Assembly: GCA_036260075.1 (NCBI GenBank)
Contig: DATAAM010000170.1
Span: forward strand, 1-29,519
Length of the DNA: 29,519 nucleotides
DNA from: DATAAM01 sp036260075
GTDB lineage: Bacteria; Actinomycetota; Acidimicrobiia; Acidimicrobiales; JAHWLA01
Reading direction: 5' to 3'
In this document: positions 16,063-23,262 of the stretch, piece by piece
Numbering within the stretch: the first letter of the stretch is position 1
Layout of the letters: every line of letters begins with the position of its first letter
The notes under the pieces: model-generated
Databases searched by the model: none
What the model was told of the DNA's origin: nothing
Seen by the model: the letters and a program-made list of their open reading frames with translations, nothing else
Made by a program: the position numbers and the translations under genes

Positions 16063-17460
16063 GCGCCAGTACGCTCGTGGGTCCTTCGGCGTCTTGCCTA
16101 CCCACTCGATGAGACCGGCCTGTTCCAGTGCTCGTAGTCGCTTGATGGCAGCGGGGCGGGACAGCCCAAGTGCGTCGGCGAGGTCCCCAGTGCCAATGCC
16201 TCCCGCCTGCCGGATGACCTCCATCGCCTCTCGCGCCCGGCTCGGCAGGCGTGCGGCATCCTCCATCGTGACTGCGGTTGCAGCCAAGCTGAGCCGCACA
16301 TGCCCGGGCGCCTGCTGATACAGAGGGTCAAGCAGGCCTGCAGCCCGCATCTCCTCGAACATGCGGCGAATTCCCTCGCCGAGCTCCTGTCCGAAGTCGA
16401 GATCGGCACATACCCGAGCGATGCGTGGATTCCGAGCGAAACGTGCCACGTGCAGTGGGTCAGCCAGACGCACCACGCCAGGGAAGCTGCCGGGACTGTG
16501 TACCTCGATGCGATCGTTGAAGACCTCGACGCGGATGTGATCGCCGCCAAGGCTGTACGAACGGTGCACGACTGCATTGACGATGCCCTCGAGCCATGCG
16601 TCCTCGGGAATGAGACCCTCGCGTACGAAGGAGCCCTTTCTCAGAACGCGGCGTGCGGGCTCCAGCTCGCGGACCACTTGGGCACTCTCCCGTAGGAGCC
16701 GAGGGATCGGCCCTTCACACCGAACGTCGGCAACGAGGTCCTGGCGCCTCCCGGTGCCTCGTTCCGTCCCGCGGTAGCGCAGCACTCGGACATACGCCTC
16801 CGGAAAGCGGTCCTGCGGGAAGCGTCCGAAGAGCAGATAGCCGGCAGCCGTCAGTTCGCCGGTCGGTGCCAGCAGGCCTCGAGCGCGAAAAAGCCTTTCG
16901 GCGGCGACACCACCCATTGCCGCGGCGTATTCCTCGGCGAGCTCTGCGTCGAGGTCATCCCAACCGGATCCTGTGATGACGCTGCCATCGAAGGACGCCT
17001 GCCCCTTGTCGAACAGCAATTCCTGCCGTTGCTGAAACGTCAGCTTCCGAGTTTCGTCCACGATCCGAAGAAAGGCTTCGTCTCGATTGTTGGCGTGGAC
17101 GACTGTGCTGGGCTCTATCTCGAGGAGGAGGAGGCGGTCACGATGTCCATCGTCCCGTACGCATTCGACGAGGTGATGACGCACACGGGCAGGCGGGATG
17201 GTGAGATCTACGGCGGCTTGGGTCAGATCGTTGCGATGACGAGGGTCTGCGTCAGTGCCGGTAACAGCTCCATTCTCGAGCCCGACGACGAGCGTGCCTC
17301 CTTCGGCATTGGCGAAGCCGACGATGTGATTCGCCACGGCCTGCTTCGACACACGGGGTCCCTTCCGATCGAACCACTGGTCCTCGGGGAGCTTCAAGAG
17401 GCGCTGCCCCCGCTCCTCGATCGGGAGGGAGAGCAGTGCGTGCAGGTCGAAGTTGGGCAC
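16048..17460 (-). CDS. AlbA_2 (Schlafen-type) DNA-binding / GHKL ATPase regulator with C-terminal HTH
   Basis: A 470-residue protein. Residues 20-140 resemble the AlbA_2 (Schlafen-like) domain: WFDRKGPRVSKQAVANHIVGFANAEGGTLVVGLENG. Residues 280-400 form a GHKL-type ATP-binding domain: N box LEGIVNAVVHRSY, G1 box FNDRIEVHSPGSFPG, then ARNPRIARVCADL and GQELGEGIRRMFEEM. The last 60 residues are a winged helix (TGDLADALGLSRPAAIKRLRALEQAGLIEWVG). Such proteins are called ATP-dependent DNA-binding regulators and some are found in defence islands; the role here is not proven. The GTG start lies at the end of a 35-bp palindrome holding its promoter, so autoregulation is likely. Codon use is visibly less GC-rich than all neighbours, suggesting acquisition. 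Confidence 0.85.
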   Translation of the reverse strand: MPNFDLHALLSLPIEERGQRLLKLPEDQWFDRKGPRVSKQAVANHIVGFANAEGGTLVVGLENGAVTGTDADPRHRNDLTQAAVDLTIPPARVRHHLVECVRDDGHRDRLLLLEIEPSTVVHANNRDEAFLRIVDETRKLTFQQRQELLFDKGQASFDGSVITGSGWDDLDAELAEEYAAAMGGVAAERLFRARGLLAPTGELTAAGYLLFGRFPQDRFPEAYVRVLRYRGTERGTGRRQDLVADVRCEGPIPRLLRESAQVVRELEPARRVLRKGSFVREGLIPEDAWLEGIVNAVVHRSYSLGGDHIRVEVFNDRIEVHSPGSFPGVVRLADPLHVARFARNPRIARVCADLDFGQELGEGIRRMFEEMRAAGLLDPLYQQAPGHVRLSLAATAVTMEDAARLPSRAREAMEVIRQAGGIGTGDLADALGLSRPAAIKRLRALEQAGLIEWVGKTPKDPRAYWRLTSE

Positions 17461-17496
17461 TAACCTACTCTAAAAAATTTAGAGTAGGTTAGTCAA
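17459..17496 (-). promoter_or_regulatory. Leaderless promoter embedded in a 35-bp palindromic operator
   Basis: ACTAACCTACTCTAAA and TTTAGAGTAGGTTAGT form perfect 16-bp inverted arms around AAA (17459-17493). On the minus strand, TTGACT (17496-17491) and TAGAGT (17472-17467) are separated by 18 bp, and the -10 box ends 6 nt before GTG 17460, the leaderless arrangement. The palindrome spans from within the -35 box to the start codon, so a bound dimer would block RNA polymerase. The -35 box overlaps the stop codon of the ABC exporter gene. Confidence 0.65.
17481..17489 (+). repeat. Right copy of the 9-bp direct repeat flanking the AlbA_2 gene
   Basis: AGAGTAGGT, identical to 15980-15988. It is also part of the right arm of the palindrome at 17459-17493, so it could have arisen for regulatory reasons rather than insertion. 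Confidence 0.4.
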
Positions 17497-19349
17497 GCGG
17501 TCCCCGAGGCGGGCAGGTACTGCGTCTCGTACAGCTCGGAGTAGAGGCCGCCTGCCTGCACCAGCTCGTCGTGCGTGCCTCGTTCCACGATGCGGCCGCC
17601 GTCGAGCACGAGGATCTGGTCGGCGGCGCGGATGGTGGAGAGGCGGTGGGCGATCACCAGCGACGTGCGCCCCTCCAACGCGGTCGCGAGCGCCTGCTGC
17701 ACCAGCACCTCGGTCTCGGAGTCGAGGTGGGCGGTGGCCTCGTCGAGGATGACGACGGCCGGGTCCTTCAGCAGCACGCGGGCGATGGCCACCCGCTGCT
17801 TCTCCCCGCCCGACAGCCGGTAGCCCCGCTCGCCCACCACGGTGTCGTAGCCGTCGGGCAGCGAGGCGATGAGGTCGTGGATGCGCGCCGCCCGGCAGGC
17901 GGCGGCCACGTCCTCGTCGGTGGCGTCGGGCTTGGCGTAGCGCAGGTTGGCGCCGATCGAGTCGTGGAACAGGTGCGGGTCCTGCGTCACCATGCCGACG
18001 GCGTCGGCCACGCTCTGCAGGGTGAGCTCCCGCACGTCGTGCCCGTCGAGGAGCACCCGGCCCGACACCACGTCGTACATGCGGGGTACGAGCATCGACA
18101 GCGTGGTCTTGCCCGCGCCCGACGGGCCGACGAGGGCAGTGAGCGTGCCGGGCTCGGCCGTGAACGACACGCCCTTCAGCACCCAGGCCGAGGGGTCGTC
18201 ACCCAGGGGAACCGTGCTGTCGGCCTCGAGCGAGGCGATCGACACCGTGGCCCCCGCCGGGTAGCGGAACCACACGTCGTCGAGCTCCACGGCCCCGCGC
18301 GGGCGAACGAGCGGCACCGCCCCGGGCGTCTCCGTGATGGCCTGCGGCGCGTCGAGGACCTCGAAGACCCGCTCGAACGACACCATGGCGGTGAGCACGT
18401 CGACCCGGGCGCCTGCGAGGTCGGTCAACGGTTGGTAGAGGCGTTGCACGTAGGCGGCCAGCGCCACCACCGTGCCCAGCTGGAGGCCCCCGTCGATGAC
18501 GGACCGGGCGCCCAGCCAGTACACGCCCGCGGTGCCGACAGCCCCGATCAGGCCCAGGGCGGCGAACAGGATGCGACCGGTGAGCGCTTGCAGCACGCCG
18601 CTGTCGCGCACCTCGGCGGCCCGGGCGGAGAACTCCGCGCTCTCCTGCTCGGGTCGTCCGAAGAGCTTCACGAGCAGCGCGCCCGCCACGTTGAAGCGCT
18701 CGGTCATCATGGCGCTCATCCCCGCGTTCTCCTGCATGCGGCGGCGGGCGAGGTACTTGAGGCGCCGCCCCAGCCGCCGGTCGAGCAGGAGGAAGAACGG
18801 CAGGACCCCCAGCGCCAGCGCCGTCACCTGCCAGCTGAGCACGACCATGGCCACCAGCGTGGTCACGAGCTGCAGCGAGTCGGAGGTGACGGTGGCGACC
18901 GTCCCGACCGTGTTCTGCGCCCCGATGACGTCGGTGCTGAGCCTGCTCATGAGCGCCCCGGTCTGCGTGCGGGTGAAGAACGCCACTGGCATGCCCTGCA
19001 CGTGCCGGTACAGCGCCACCCGCAGGTCGAAGATCAACCCCTCGCCGATGCGGGCGCCGAACCAGCGGTTGAGCAGGCTGATCCCGGTTGTGACCAGCGC
19101 CAGGCCGACGGCGCCTGCGGCCAACAGGTTGACCGCCCCGACGTCCCGGTTGGGGATGGCCTCGTCGATGAGCTGCTTGAAGATGAGGGGCGGCAGCACG
19201 CCCAGCACCGAGAGCAGCACGATGCAGGCCAGGTACAGCAGCAGCATGCGCCGGTAGGGACGGAGGAACTGCCACGCCCGCCGGGCCACGGCCGGGTCGA
19301 TCCGGGCGTTCTCGGCGTCGACGCCGGCGGCGTGGAAGTAGCGCATCAC
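17493..19349 (-). CDS. ABC exporter, fused membrane and ATPase domains
   Basis: A 618-residue half-transporter. The membrane domain (about residues 30-320) has six helices, for example MLLLYLACIVLLSVLGVLPPL, LVTTLVAMVVLSWQVTALALG and the coupling-helix region GALMSRLSTDVIGAQ. The ATPase domain has Walker A GPSGAGKTT, Q-loop VTQDPHLFHDS, signature RLSGGEKQRVAIARVLL and Walker B VVILDEATAHLD, then the switch His in IAHRLST. It contains an extra segment before Walker A (about 365-390, SIASLEADSTVPLGDDPSAW). It should work as a homodimer or with a partner not in view. Start is GTG 19349, next to ATG 19346; TAGGTT lies 9 nt upstream. Substrate unknown (lipid, drug or peptide). Confidence 0.9.
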   Translation of the reverse strand: MMRYFHAAGVDAENARIDPAVARRAWQFLRPYRRMLLLYLACIVLLSVLGVLPPLIFKQLIDEAIPNRDVGAVNLLAAGAVGLALVTTGISLLNRWFGARIGEGLIFDLRVALYRHVQGMPVAFFTRTQTGALMSRLSTDVIGAQNTVGTVATVTSDSLQLVTTLVAMVVLSWQVTALALGVLPFFLLLDRRLGRRLKYLARRRMQENAGMSAMMTERFNVAGALLVKLFGRPEQESAEFSARAAEVRDSGVLQALTGRILFAALGLIGAVGTAGVYWLGARSVIDGGLQLGTVVALAAYVQRLYQPLTDLAGARVDVLTAMVSFERVFEVLDAPQAITETPGAVPLVRPRGAVELDDVWFRYPAGATVSIASLEADSTVPLGDDPSAWVLKGVSFTAEPGTLTALVGPSGAGKTTLSMLVPRMYDVVSGRVLLDGHDVRELTLQSVADAVGMVTQDPHLFHDSIGANLRYAKPDATDEDVAAACRAARIHDLIASLPDGYDTVVGERGYRLSGGEKQRVAIARVLLKDPAVVILDEATAHLDSETEVLVQQALATALEGRTSLVIAHRLSTIRAADQILVLDGGRIVERGTHDELVQAGGLYSELYETQYLPASGTA

Positions 19350-19392
19350 GGCCCGCCCAACCTACGCCGCGGCCGGGGCATTCCGCGACGAA

Positions 19393-19414
19393 CGCCCCGG
19401 CGAGGGCCGGGGCG
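19393..19414 (-). terminator. Hairpin terminator after tRNA-Ser(CGA)
   Basis: CGCCCCGGC and GCCGGGGCG form a perfect 9-bp stem with a 4-nt loop, 7 nt past the 3' end of the tRNA on its strand, followed there by TTCG. It probably ends the tRNA transcript before the ABC exporter gene. Confidence 0.6.
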
Positions 19415-19421
19415 TCCACGG

Positions 19422-19508
19422 CGGAGGAGGTGGGATTTGAACCCACGGTGAGGTTGCCCCCACAACGGTTTTCGAGACCGTCCGATTCGGCCGCTCTCGC
19501 ACTCCTCC
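19422..19508 (-). tRNA. tRNA-Ser (anticodon CGA)
   Basis: An 87-nt tRNA on the minus strand. The acceptor stem is GGAGGAG paired with CTCCTCC, with discriminator G; the anticodon stem-loop is ACGGT-CTCGAAA-ACCGT, giving CGA, which reads UCG. A long variable arm marks it as class II, and the T arm is GTGGG-TTCAAAT-CCCAC. CCA is not encoded. A -10-like TATCGT lies at 19525-19520, giving a leader of a few nucleotides. Confidence 0.95.
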
Positions 19509-19555
19509 GAGCTCGGACCACGATAGCGGGCAACCTTCCGAATCCGTGCGGGCCA

Positions 19556-19584
19556 TTGACTCGCCCCCCGAAGTTCCGTAGCGT
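19556..19584 (+). promoter_or_regulatory. Housekeeping-type promoter of the 19595 gene
   Basis: TTGACT (19556-19561), a 17-bp spacer and TAGCGT (19579-19584) make the clearest sigma-A-type promoter in the window. Transcription would begin near 19591, only about 4 nt before ATG 19595, so the message is leaderless or nearly so. Confidence 0.65.
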
Positions 19585-19594
19585 CCTGGTGCAC

Positions 19595-20005
19595 ATGACC
19601 GTCGTCGAGCGCCCCCTCGGCCAGCAGGTCGAAACGTCCCGGTTCGAGCACCACAGCCCCCGGACCGACGACGCGCTCGGCGTCGTGCGTCGACGCTTCT
19701 TCGACTGGCTCCAGAGCCGTTCCTTCACCGGCAAGGAGCGCGAAGACCTGCTCGCCGTGCTCACCGTGGTGGCGGAGGAGCTGACGGCCAAGCGGTCGAT
19801 CGCCTTCACCGTGACCGCCGAGGACGCCGGGGAGAACGTGCTGCTGCGCTTCGACACCACCGGGGTGCGCGGGCGCGACCCGGTCCGCCTGGGCCGTTGC
19901 CTGGCGGCGCTCGACCGCCTGGGCGCCCGGTCGTCGGTCGGGTTGGTGCCGATGGTCGGCGACGGCCACCTGCTCGTCGACGTCGTCCTCCCGATCTCCC
20001 TCTAG
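19595..20005 (+). CDS. Small conserved-looking protein of unknown function
   Basis: A 136-residue cytoplasmic protein with no signal peptide or membrane segment. The helix KEREDLLAVLTVVAEELTAKRS, followed by strands AFTVTAEDAG, VLLRFDT and GDGHLLVDVVLPISL, gives an alpha/beta pattern loosely like the anti-sigma GHKL (RsbW-like) fold, but the N, G1 and G2 boxes are not visible, so that is only a weak idea. ATG 19595 follows a good promoter by about 10 nt; GTG 19589 is a possible start two codons earlier. Its stop shares CTAG with the stop of convergent tadA (4-nt overlap). Confidence 0.65.
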   Translation: MTVVERPLGQQVETSRFEHHSPRTDDALGVVRRRFFDWLQSRSFTGKEREDLLAVLTVVAEELTAKRSIAFTVTAEDAGENVLLRFDTTGVRGRDPVRLGRCLAALDRLGARSSVGLVPMVGDGHLLVDVVLPISL

Positions 20006-20454
20006 CGGCCGCGCCGCTCGGTGAAGAACGCGCTGAGCAACGCCGCGCAGCGGTCGGCCAGCACGCCCGGGCGCACGTCGACCTCGTGATTGAGGCGCGG
20101 GTCGACGCAGAGGTTGTACAGCGACCCGCAGGCGCCCGCCTTGGGGTCGGCGGCACCGAAGACCAACCGGGCCACCCGGCTCGCCACCAGCGCACCCGCA
20201 CACAAGGGGCAGGGCTCCAGCGTCACCACCAGGGTGGCGTCGTGGAGACGCCAGTCGGGGCGGCTGCGGGCGGCGTCGGCCAAGGCGAGGAGCTCGGCGT
20301 GGGCCAGCGGATCGCCCCGCAGCTCCCGCTCGTTGTGGCGCCGGGCCACGAGGGCGCCCTCGACCACCACGACGGCGCCCACGGGCACGTCGCCGTGGGC
20401 GGCGGCGGCCTCGGCCTCGTCCAGGGCCACCGCCATGGCGTCCTCGTCGGTCAC
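20002..20454 (-). CDS. tadA: tRNA-specific adenosine deaminase
   Basis: A 150-residue zinc deaminase that converts adenosine 34 of tRNA-Arg(ACG) to inosine for wobble decoding. Zinc and catalytic residues are plain: AHAELLAL gives His52 and the proton-shuttle Glu54, and TLEPCPLCAGAL gives Cys82 and Cys85. The FGAADPKAGACGS segment is the typical TadA loop that separates it from cytidine deaminases, and the LNHEVDVRPGVL ending also fits. GTG 20454 is chosen because TAGCGT ends 7 nt upstream, the leaderless pattern; GTG 20478 would add 8 residues not usual in the family. It is convergent with the small gene at 19595. Confidence 0.9.
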   Translation of the reverse strand: MTDEDAMAVALDEAEAAAAHGDVPVGAVVVVEGALVARRHNERELRGDPLAHAELLALADAARSRPDWRLHDATLVVTLEPCPLCAGALVASRVARLVFGAADPKAGACGSLYNLCVDPRLNHEVDVRPGVLADRCAALLSAFFTERRGR

Positions 20455-20618
20455 GGGCGGGACGCTAGCGACCGTCACCGACGGCGCGAAATCGCAGGTC
20501 GGCAGGAGGGATCGGGGGGCCGGCCGGAGAACCTGAACCCCATCGCACCGTTCGGGCGGCGCTGGGGCCGTCCGGGTGGTCGCGTCAGTCCACCGGCGGA
20601 CCCATCTGGGGGGTCGAA

Positions 20619-21740
20619 CTGATCAGGCGCGTCCGAGCCAGGTGGTTTGCGGCAGTCGGCGGGATGTCGCTGGTTGCTGCCTGCTCGGGCGTCGGCGCCA
20701 ACCTGCCCACCACCGCACCGGCCCCCCCGCACGCGGCGGGCATCGCCATGCCCCTGCCGACCACGACGGCCGCCCCCCAGGCCCCGCCGGTCCCGCCCCC
20801 CGGTGACGCCCCGATCGCGCCTGCCCCCGAGCAGTTCGAGGGGGCGCCCCCCGCCCGCAAGCCTCCGCCCCGGCAGCTCACCGCCCGCACGGCCAAGGGG
20901 CCGGGCACGTGGGCCGTGATCGTGGGGATCAACGACTACCCGGGTGTCACCCACGACCTGCGGTCGGCGGTGGCGGACGCCGAGGACGTGGACGCCGCGC
21001 TCGCCGGGATGGGCGTGCCCGCCGACCACCGCCTGGTGCTCAAGGACGGCCAGGTCACCCGCAAGGTGCTGCGCTCGGCCGCCGAGTGGCTGGCGGAGCG
21101 GGCCGGCCCCGACGCCGTGGCCGTGTTCTTCTTCGCGGGCCACGTGCGCAAGGCCGGGGCCACGACAGAGGCCATGGTGGCGGCCGACGGCGGCACCGTC
21201 ACCGACGCCGAGCTGGCCGGGCTGCTGCGGGGCGTGCAGGCCCGGCGGTCGTGGGTGGCGATCGCCGCCTGCTACGGCGGGGGCTTCACCGAGGTGCTGC
21301 GGCCGGGGGTGGTGCTCACCGGGGCGGCGCCCGCCGACAAGGAGGCCTACGAGAACCTTGGCTTCGGACGCTCCTACCTCGTGCAGTACATGGTGCGCGA
21401 GGCGATGATCCAGGGCCGGGCACCCGGCACCGTGCAGGAAGCCTTCGACTACGCCCGGCGCGCCATCGAGCACGCGTACCCGCACCGGGAGCCCGTGCAG
21501 TTCGACCACGCCGGGGGGCCCCTCGACCTGCGCCCGCCGGGCACGGCCCGGCCCGCCCCTGCCCCGCAGTCGTCCCAGGAACCGCCACCCGGCACCACGA
21601 CCACCACGGCGACCACGCCGCCGCGGAAGGGCGAACCGCCCTCCAGCACCGGGGGCGGCGGCCCGACGACGACCACCACGGCGCCCGCCCAGGGCGCGTG
21701 CGAGGCGCTGACCCGCGTGGTGAGGTGCACCTCGGGCTGA
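20619..21740 (+). CDS. Caspase-like (peptidase C14) lipoprotein with unclear start
   Basis: A secreted metacaspase/caspase-like protein. Counting from ATG 20664, the catalytic pair is His160 in VAVFFFAGHVRK and Cys203 in AIAACYGGGF, on the p20 core WAVIVGINDYPG, then DLRSAVADAEDVDAAL. The lipobox LVAACSG is only 7 residues from ATG 20664, so a start there would have no signal peptide. In frame upstream lies LIRRVRARWFAAVGGM, an ideal n- and h-region, but no ATG, GTG or TTG precedes it before 20664. CTG 20619 with GGGGGG 6 nt upstream, or a one-base error in that G-run joining GTG 20576, would restore a signal peptide. Pro/Thr-rich linkers flank the core. No interacting domain such as WD40 is present. 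Confidence 0.75.
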   Translation: MIRRVRARWFAAVGGMSLVAACSGVGANLPTTAPAPPHAAGIAMPLPTTTAAPQAPPVPPPGDAPIAPAPEQFEGAPPARKPPPRQLTARTAKGPGTWAVIVGINDYPGVTHDLRSAVADAEDVDAALAGMGVPADHRLVLKDGQVTRKVLRSAAEWLAERAGPDAVAVFFFAGHVRKAGATTEAMVAADGGTVTDAELAGLLRGVQARRSWVAIAACYGGGFTEVLRPGVVLTGAAPADKEAYENLGFGRSYLVQYMVREAMIQGRAPGTVQEAFDYARRAIEHAYPHREPVQFDHAGGPLDLRPPGTARPAPAPQSSQEPPPGTTTTTATTPPRKGEPPSSTGGGGPTTTTTAPAQGACEALTRVVRCTSG

Positions 21741-21746
21741 GTCCGC

Positions 21747-21752
21747 TAGGGT
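21747..21752 (+). promoter_or_regulatory. Possible -10 box of the CAP-domain gene
   Basis: TAGGGT, about 57 nt before ATG 21810 and just after the caspase-like stop. No good -35 box is seen. The gene also has its own strong ribosome site, consistent with a leader of about 50 nt. Confidence 0.3.
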
Positions 21753-21809
21753 GCAGGCCGTCCGCGTGAGCGAGCCGCGGGCTCCACGAACAAGGAGGTC
21801 TCTCTCCCC

Positions 21810-22607
21810 ATGTCGTTCGACGCCCGTTCCCCCGTCCGCCGCCTGGTCGCCGTCCTCGCCGTACTCGGCGTGGCGCTGCTCGGCCTCATCGTGGGCTCGC
21901 CCGCCTCGCCGGGCTCGGCAAGCACCGCCGACGAGTCGACGTTGGCATCGCTCGTCAACGGCGCCCGCAACGCCGCGGGCCTGCCGCCGCTGGCCGTGAG
22001 CGCGGAGCTCTCGAGCACGGCCCGCAGCCACTCGGCCGCCATGGCCGCCGCCGGGTCCCTCTCCCACAGCGGCAGCCTGTCGTCGGTCGTCGGCGGCGCG
22101 GTGTCGGGGTGGACGAGCGTCGCCGAGAACGTGGCCGTGGCCGGGTCGGTGACCGAGGCGCACCGGATGCTCATGGCCTCCGGCGAGCATCGAGGCAACA
22201 TCCTGGGCGACTTCACGCTGCTCGGCGTGGGCGTCGTCACCGGCGACGACGGCCGCGTGTGGGTGACGGAGCACTTCGCCAAGACGGCGTTCTCGGTGGA
22301 GGTGGCGGTGGAGCCGGTGGCCGAGCCCGTGGTGGAGGCCGCGGCGGCGATTGCCCCTGCCCCCGCCCCGGAACCGGTCGAGACCGTCAGCGCCGCCGCC
22401 GTGGAGCCCGCTCCGGCACCGGTTCCCAGGCCTCGTCCGCAACCGCGGGCCCGGCCGACGGGCGCGGCCGCGACCGCGCAGTCGTCGGCGGTCGGCCACG
22501 TGGTGTCGTGCCTGCCGCCGCAGGCGGAGGGCCGCGGCGTGGGCCACGCCCACGGCCGCTGCGAGGAGGGCCCGGCGTCAGACGGGCAGCGGGGCCCGGG
22601 GCGCTGA
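21810..22607 (+). CDS. Secreted CAP/SCP-domain protein
   Basis: A 265-residue exported protein with ribosome site AAGGAGGT, 10 nt before ATG 21810. The signal peptide or anchor is RRLVAVLAVLGVALLGLIVG (10-29). The CAP domain covers about 42-165: LASLVNGARNAAGLPPLAVS, the central His in LSHSG (86), Glu in ENVAVAGS (107), and HRGNILGDFTLLGVGVV, with the final WVTEHFAK. These are the cleft residues of SCP/PR1-type proteins found across bacteria, whose activity is mostly unknown (lipid or metal binding in some). The C-terminal 95 residues are an Ala/Pro/Val low-complexity tail with two Cys. The last 30 bases overlap the convergent small gene. Confidence 0.88.
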   Translation: MSFDARSPVRRLVAVLAVLGVALLGLIVGSPASPGSASTADESTLASLVNGARNAAGLPPLAVSAELSSTARSHSAAMAAAGSLSHSGSLSSVVGGAVSGWTSVAENVAVAGSVTEAHRMLMASGEHRGNILGDFTLLGVGVVTGDDGRVWVTEHFAKTAFSVEVAVEPVAEPVVEAAAAIAPAPAPEPVETVSAAAVEPAPAPVPRPRPQPRARPTGAAATAQSSAVGHVVSCLPPQAEGRGVGHAHGRCEEGPASDGQRGPGR

Positions 22608-22874
22608 GCGGCGGTCCACCAGCTCCTCGCCGTCCTCGAACACCAGCGCGGTGTGGTTGTCGGGGTGCGGGAACACGTGGATCAGCAGGAACTGCTCCAG
22701 CGAGTCGAACACGCTGATCGAGCCCCGGGGCGGCGGGGTGAGCCAGTGGATCACGACGACGCCCGTCGAGAACTGCACGCCTTCCAGCACCACCCCGGTG
22801 CCGGACACGCCCGACGCATCGTGCTCGCGGCGCATCGTGAACCGCCGCATGCCTTCCGGTGCCCGTTCGACCAT
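22578..22874 (-). CDS. Small protein of unknown function (98 residues)
   Basis: A 98-residue protein with AGGGG about 8 nt before ATG 22874. It is beta-rich: GVVLEGVQFSTGVVVIHWLTPP, then ISVFDSLEQFLLIHVFPHPDNH and TALVFEDGEEL. This composition and the clean third-position bias support a real gene. I recognise no domain; similar short proteins in actinobacteria carry no known function. Its 3' end overlaps the CAP-domain gene by 30 nt in convergent orientation. The frame continues upstream through the tRNA-Ser, where it is not coding. Confidence 0.65.
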   Translation of the reverse strand: MVERAPEGMRRFTMRREHDASGVSGTGVVLEGVQFSTGVVVIHWLTPPPRGSISVFDSLEQFLLIHVFPHPDNHTALVFEDGEELVDRRSAPRAPLPV

Positions 22875-22945
22875 GTCGACAGCCCCTTTCCGCCCTCTCC
22901 TGCCCTTTTCATCGGCGGACGGGCGGCGGGGCTGAGCGGCCGCAG

Positions 22946-23030
22946 CGGAGGGAGTGGGATTTGAACCCACGGTGGCTTGCGCCACACACGCTCTCCAGGC
23001 GTGCCGATTCGGCCGCTCTCGCATCCCTCC
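22946..23030 (-). tRNA. tRNA-Ser (anticodon GGA)
   Basis: An 85-nt tRNA on the minus strand. The acceptor stem is GGAGGGA with TCCCTCC and discriminator G; the anticodon stem-loop is CACGC-CTGGAGA-GCGTG, giving GGA, which reads UCC and UCU. A long variable arm and the T arm GTGGG-TTCAAAT-CCCAC make it class II. CCA is not encoded. It shares its D arm and T arm with the tRNA-Ser(CGA) at 19422. Confidence 0.95.
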
Positions 23031-23107
23031 GAGACCGGGCACACCGAGGCGTCCCGGCCGAGATCGCGAGGGTATCCGCTATCGTGCCTGCAGTGGCCCG
23101 TCGTTCC

Positions 23108-23218
23108 GTGCGGCGGTCGGGTCCTGCGCAACGGTGTCCCGTGAACCGAGTCAGGGCCGGAAGGCAGCAGCTCTCAGCGGACGACGCCGTGTGCCGCAGG
23201 CAAGCCTGACCGCCGCAC
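23108..23218 (+). ncRNA. ffs: Signal recognition particle RNA (small bacterial type)
   Basis: The conserved SRP core is present: GTGAACCGAGTCAGGGCC, then GGAAGGCAGCAGCTCTCAGCGG, which holds the GGAA tetraloop and the symmetric loop that bind Ffh. The ends pair as GTGCGGCGGTC with GACCGCCGCAC (11 bp, perfect), continued by CCTGCG with CGCAGG and GGTGTC with GACGCC, giving the usual rod of about 110 nt. A -10-like TATCGT at 23081-23086 suggests transcription from about 23093, so the true 5' end may be a little further left. The position just before dnaX is the standard actinobacterial order. Confidence 0.92.
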
Positions 23219-23262
23219 CGAGCGCCGGGCCGTCGGTGCCCTCCCGGTAGGCTCCCCGGACG

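Noticed and set aside
21590..21700. ACC/ACG-rich tract as a repeat array
   Set aside because: It is the coding sequence of a Thr/Pro-rich linker in the caspase-like protein and has no regular unit.
19422..23030. tRNA-Ser genes as attachment sites of an integrated element
   Set aside because: No integrase, no partial tRNA copy beyond each 3' end, and the genes next to them are housekeeping. The direct repeat at 15980/17481 is unrelated to the tRNA sequence.
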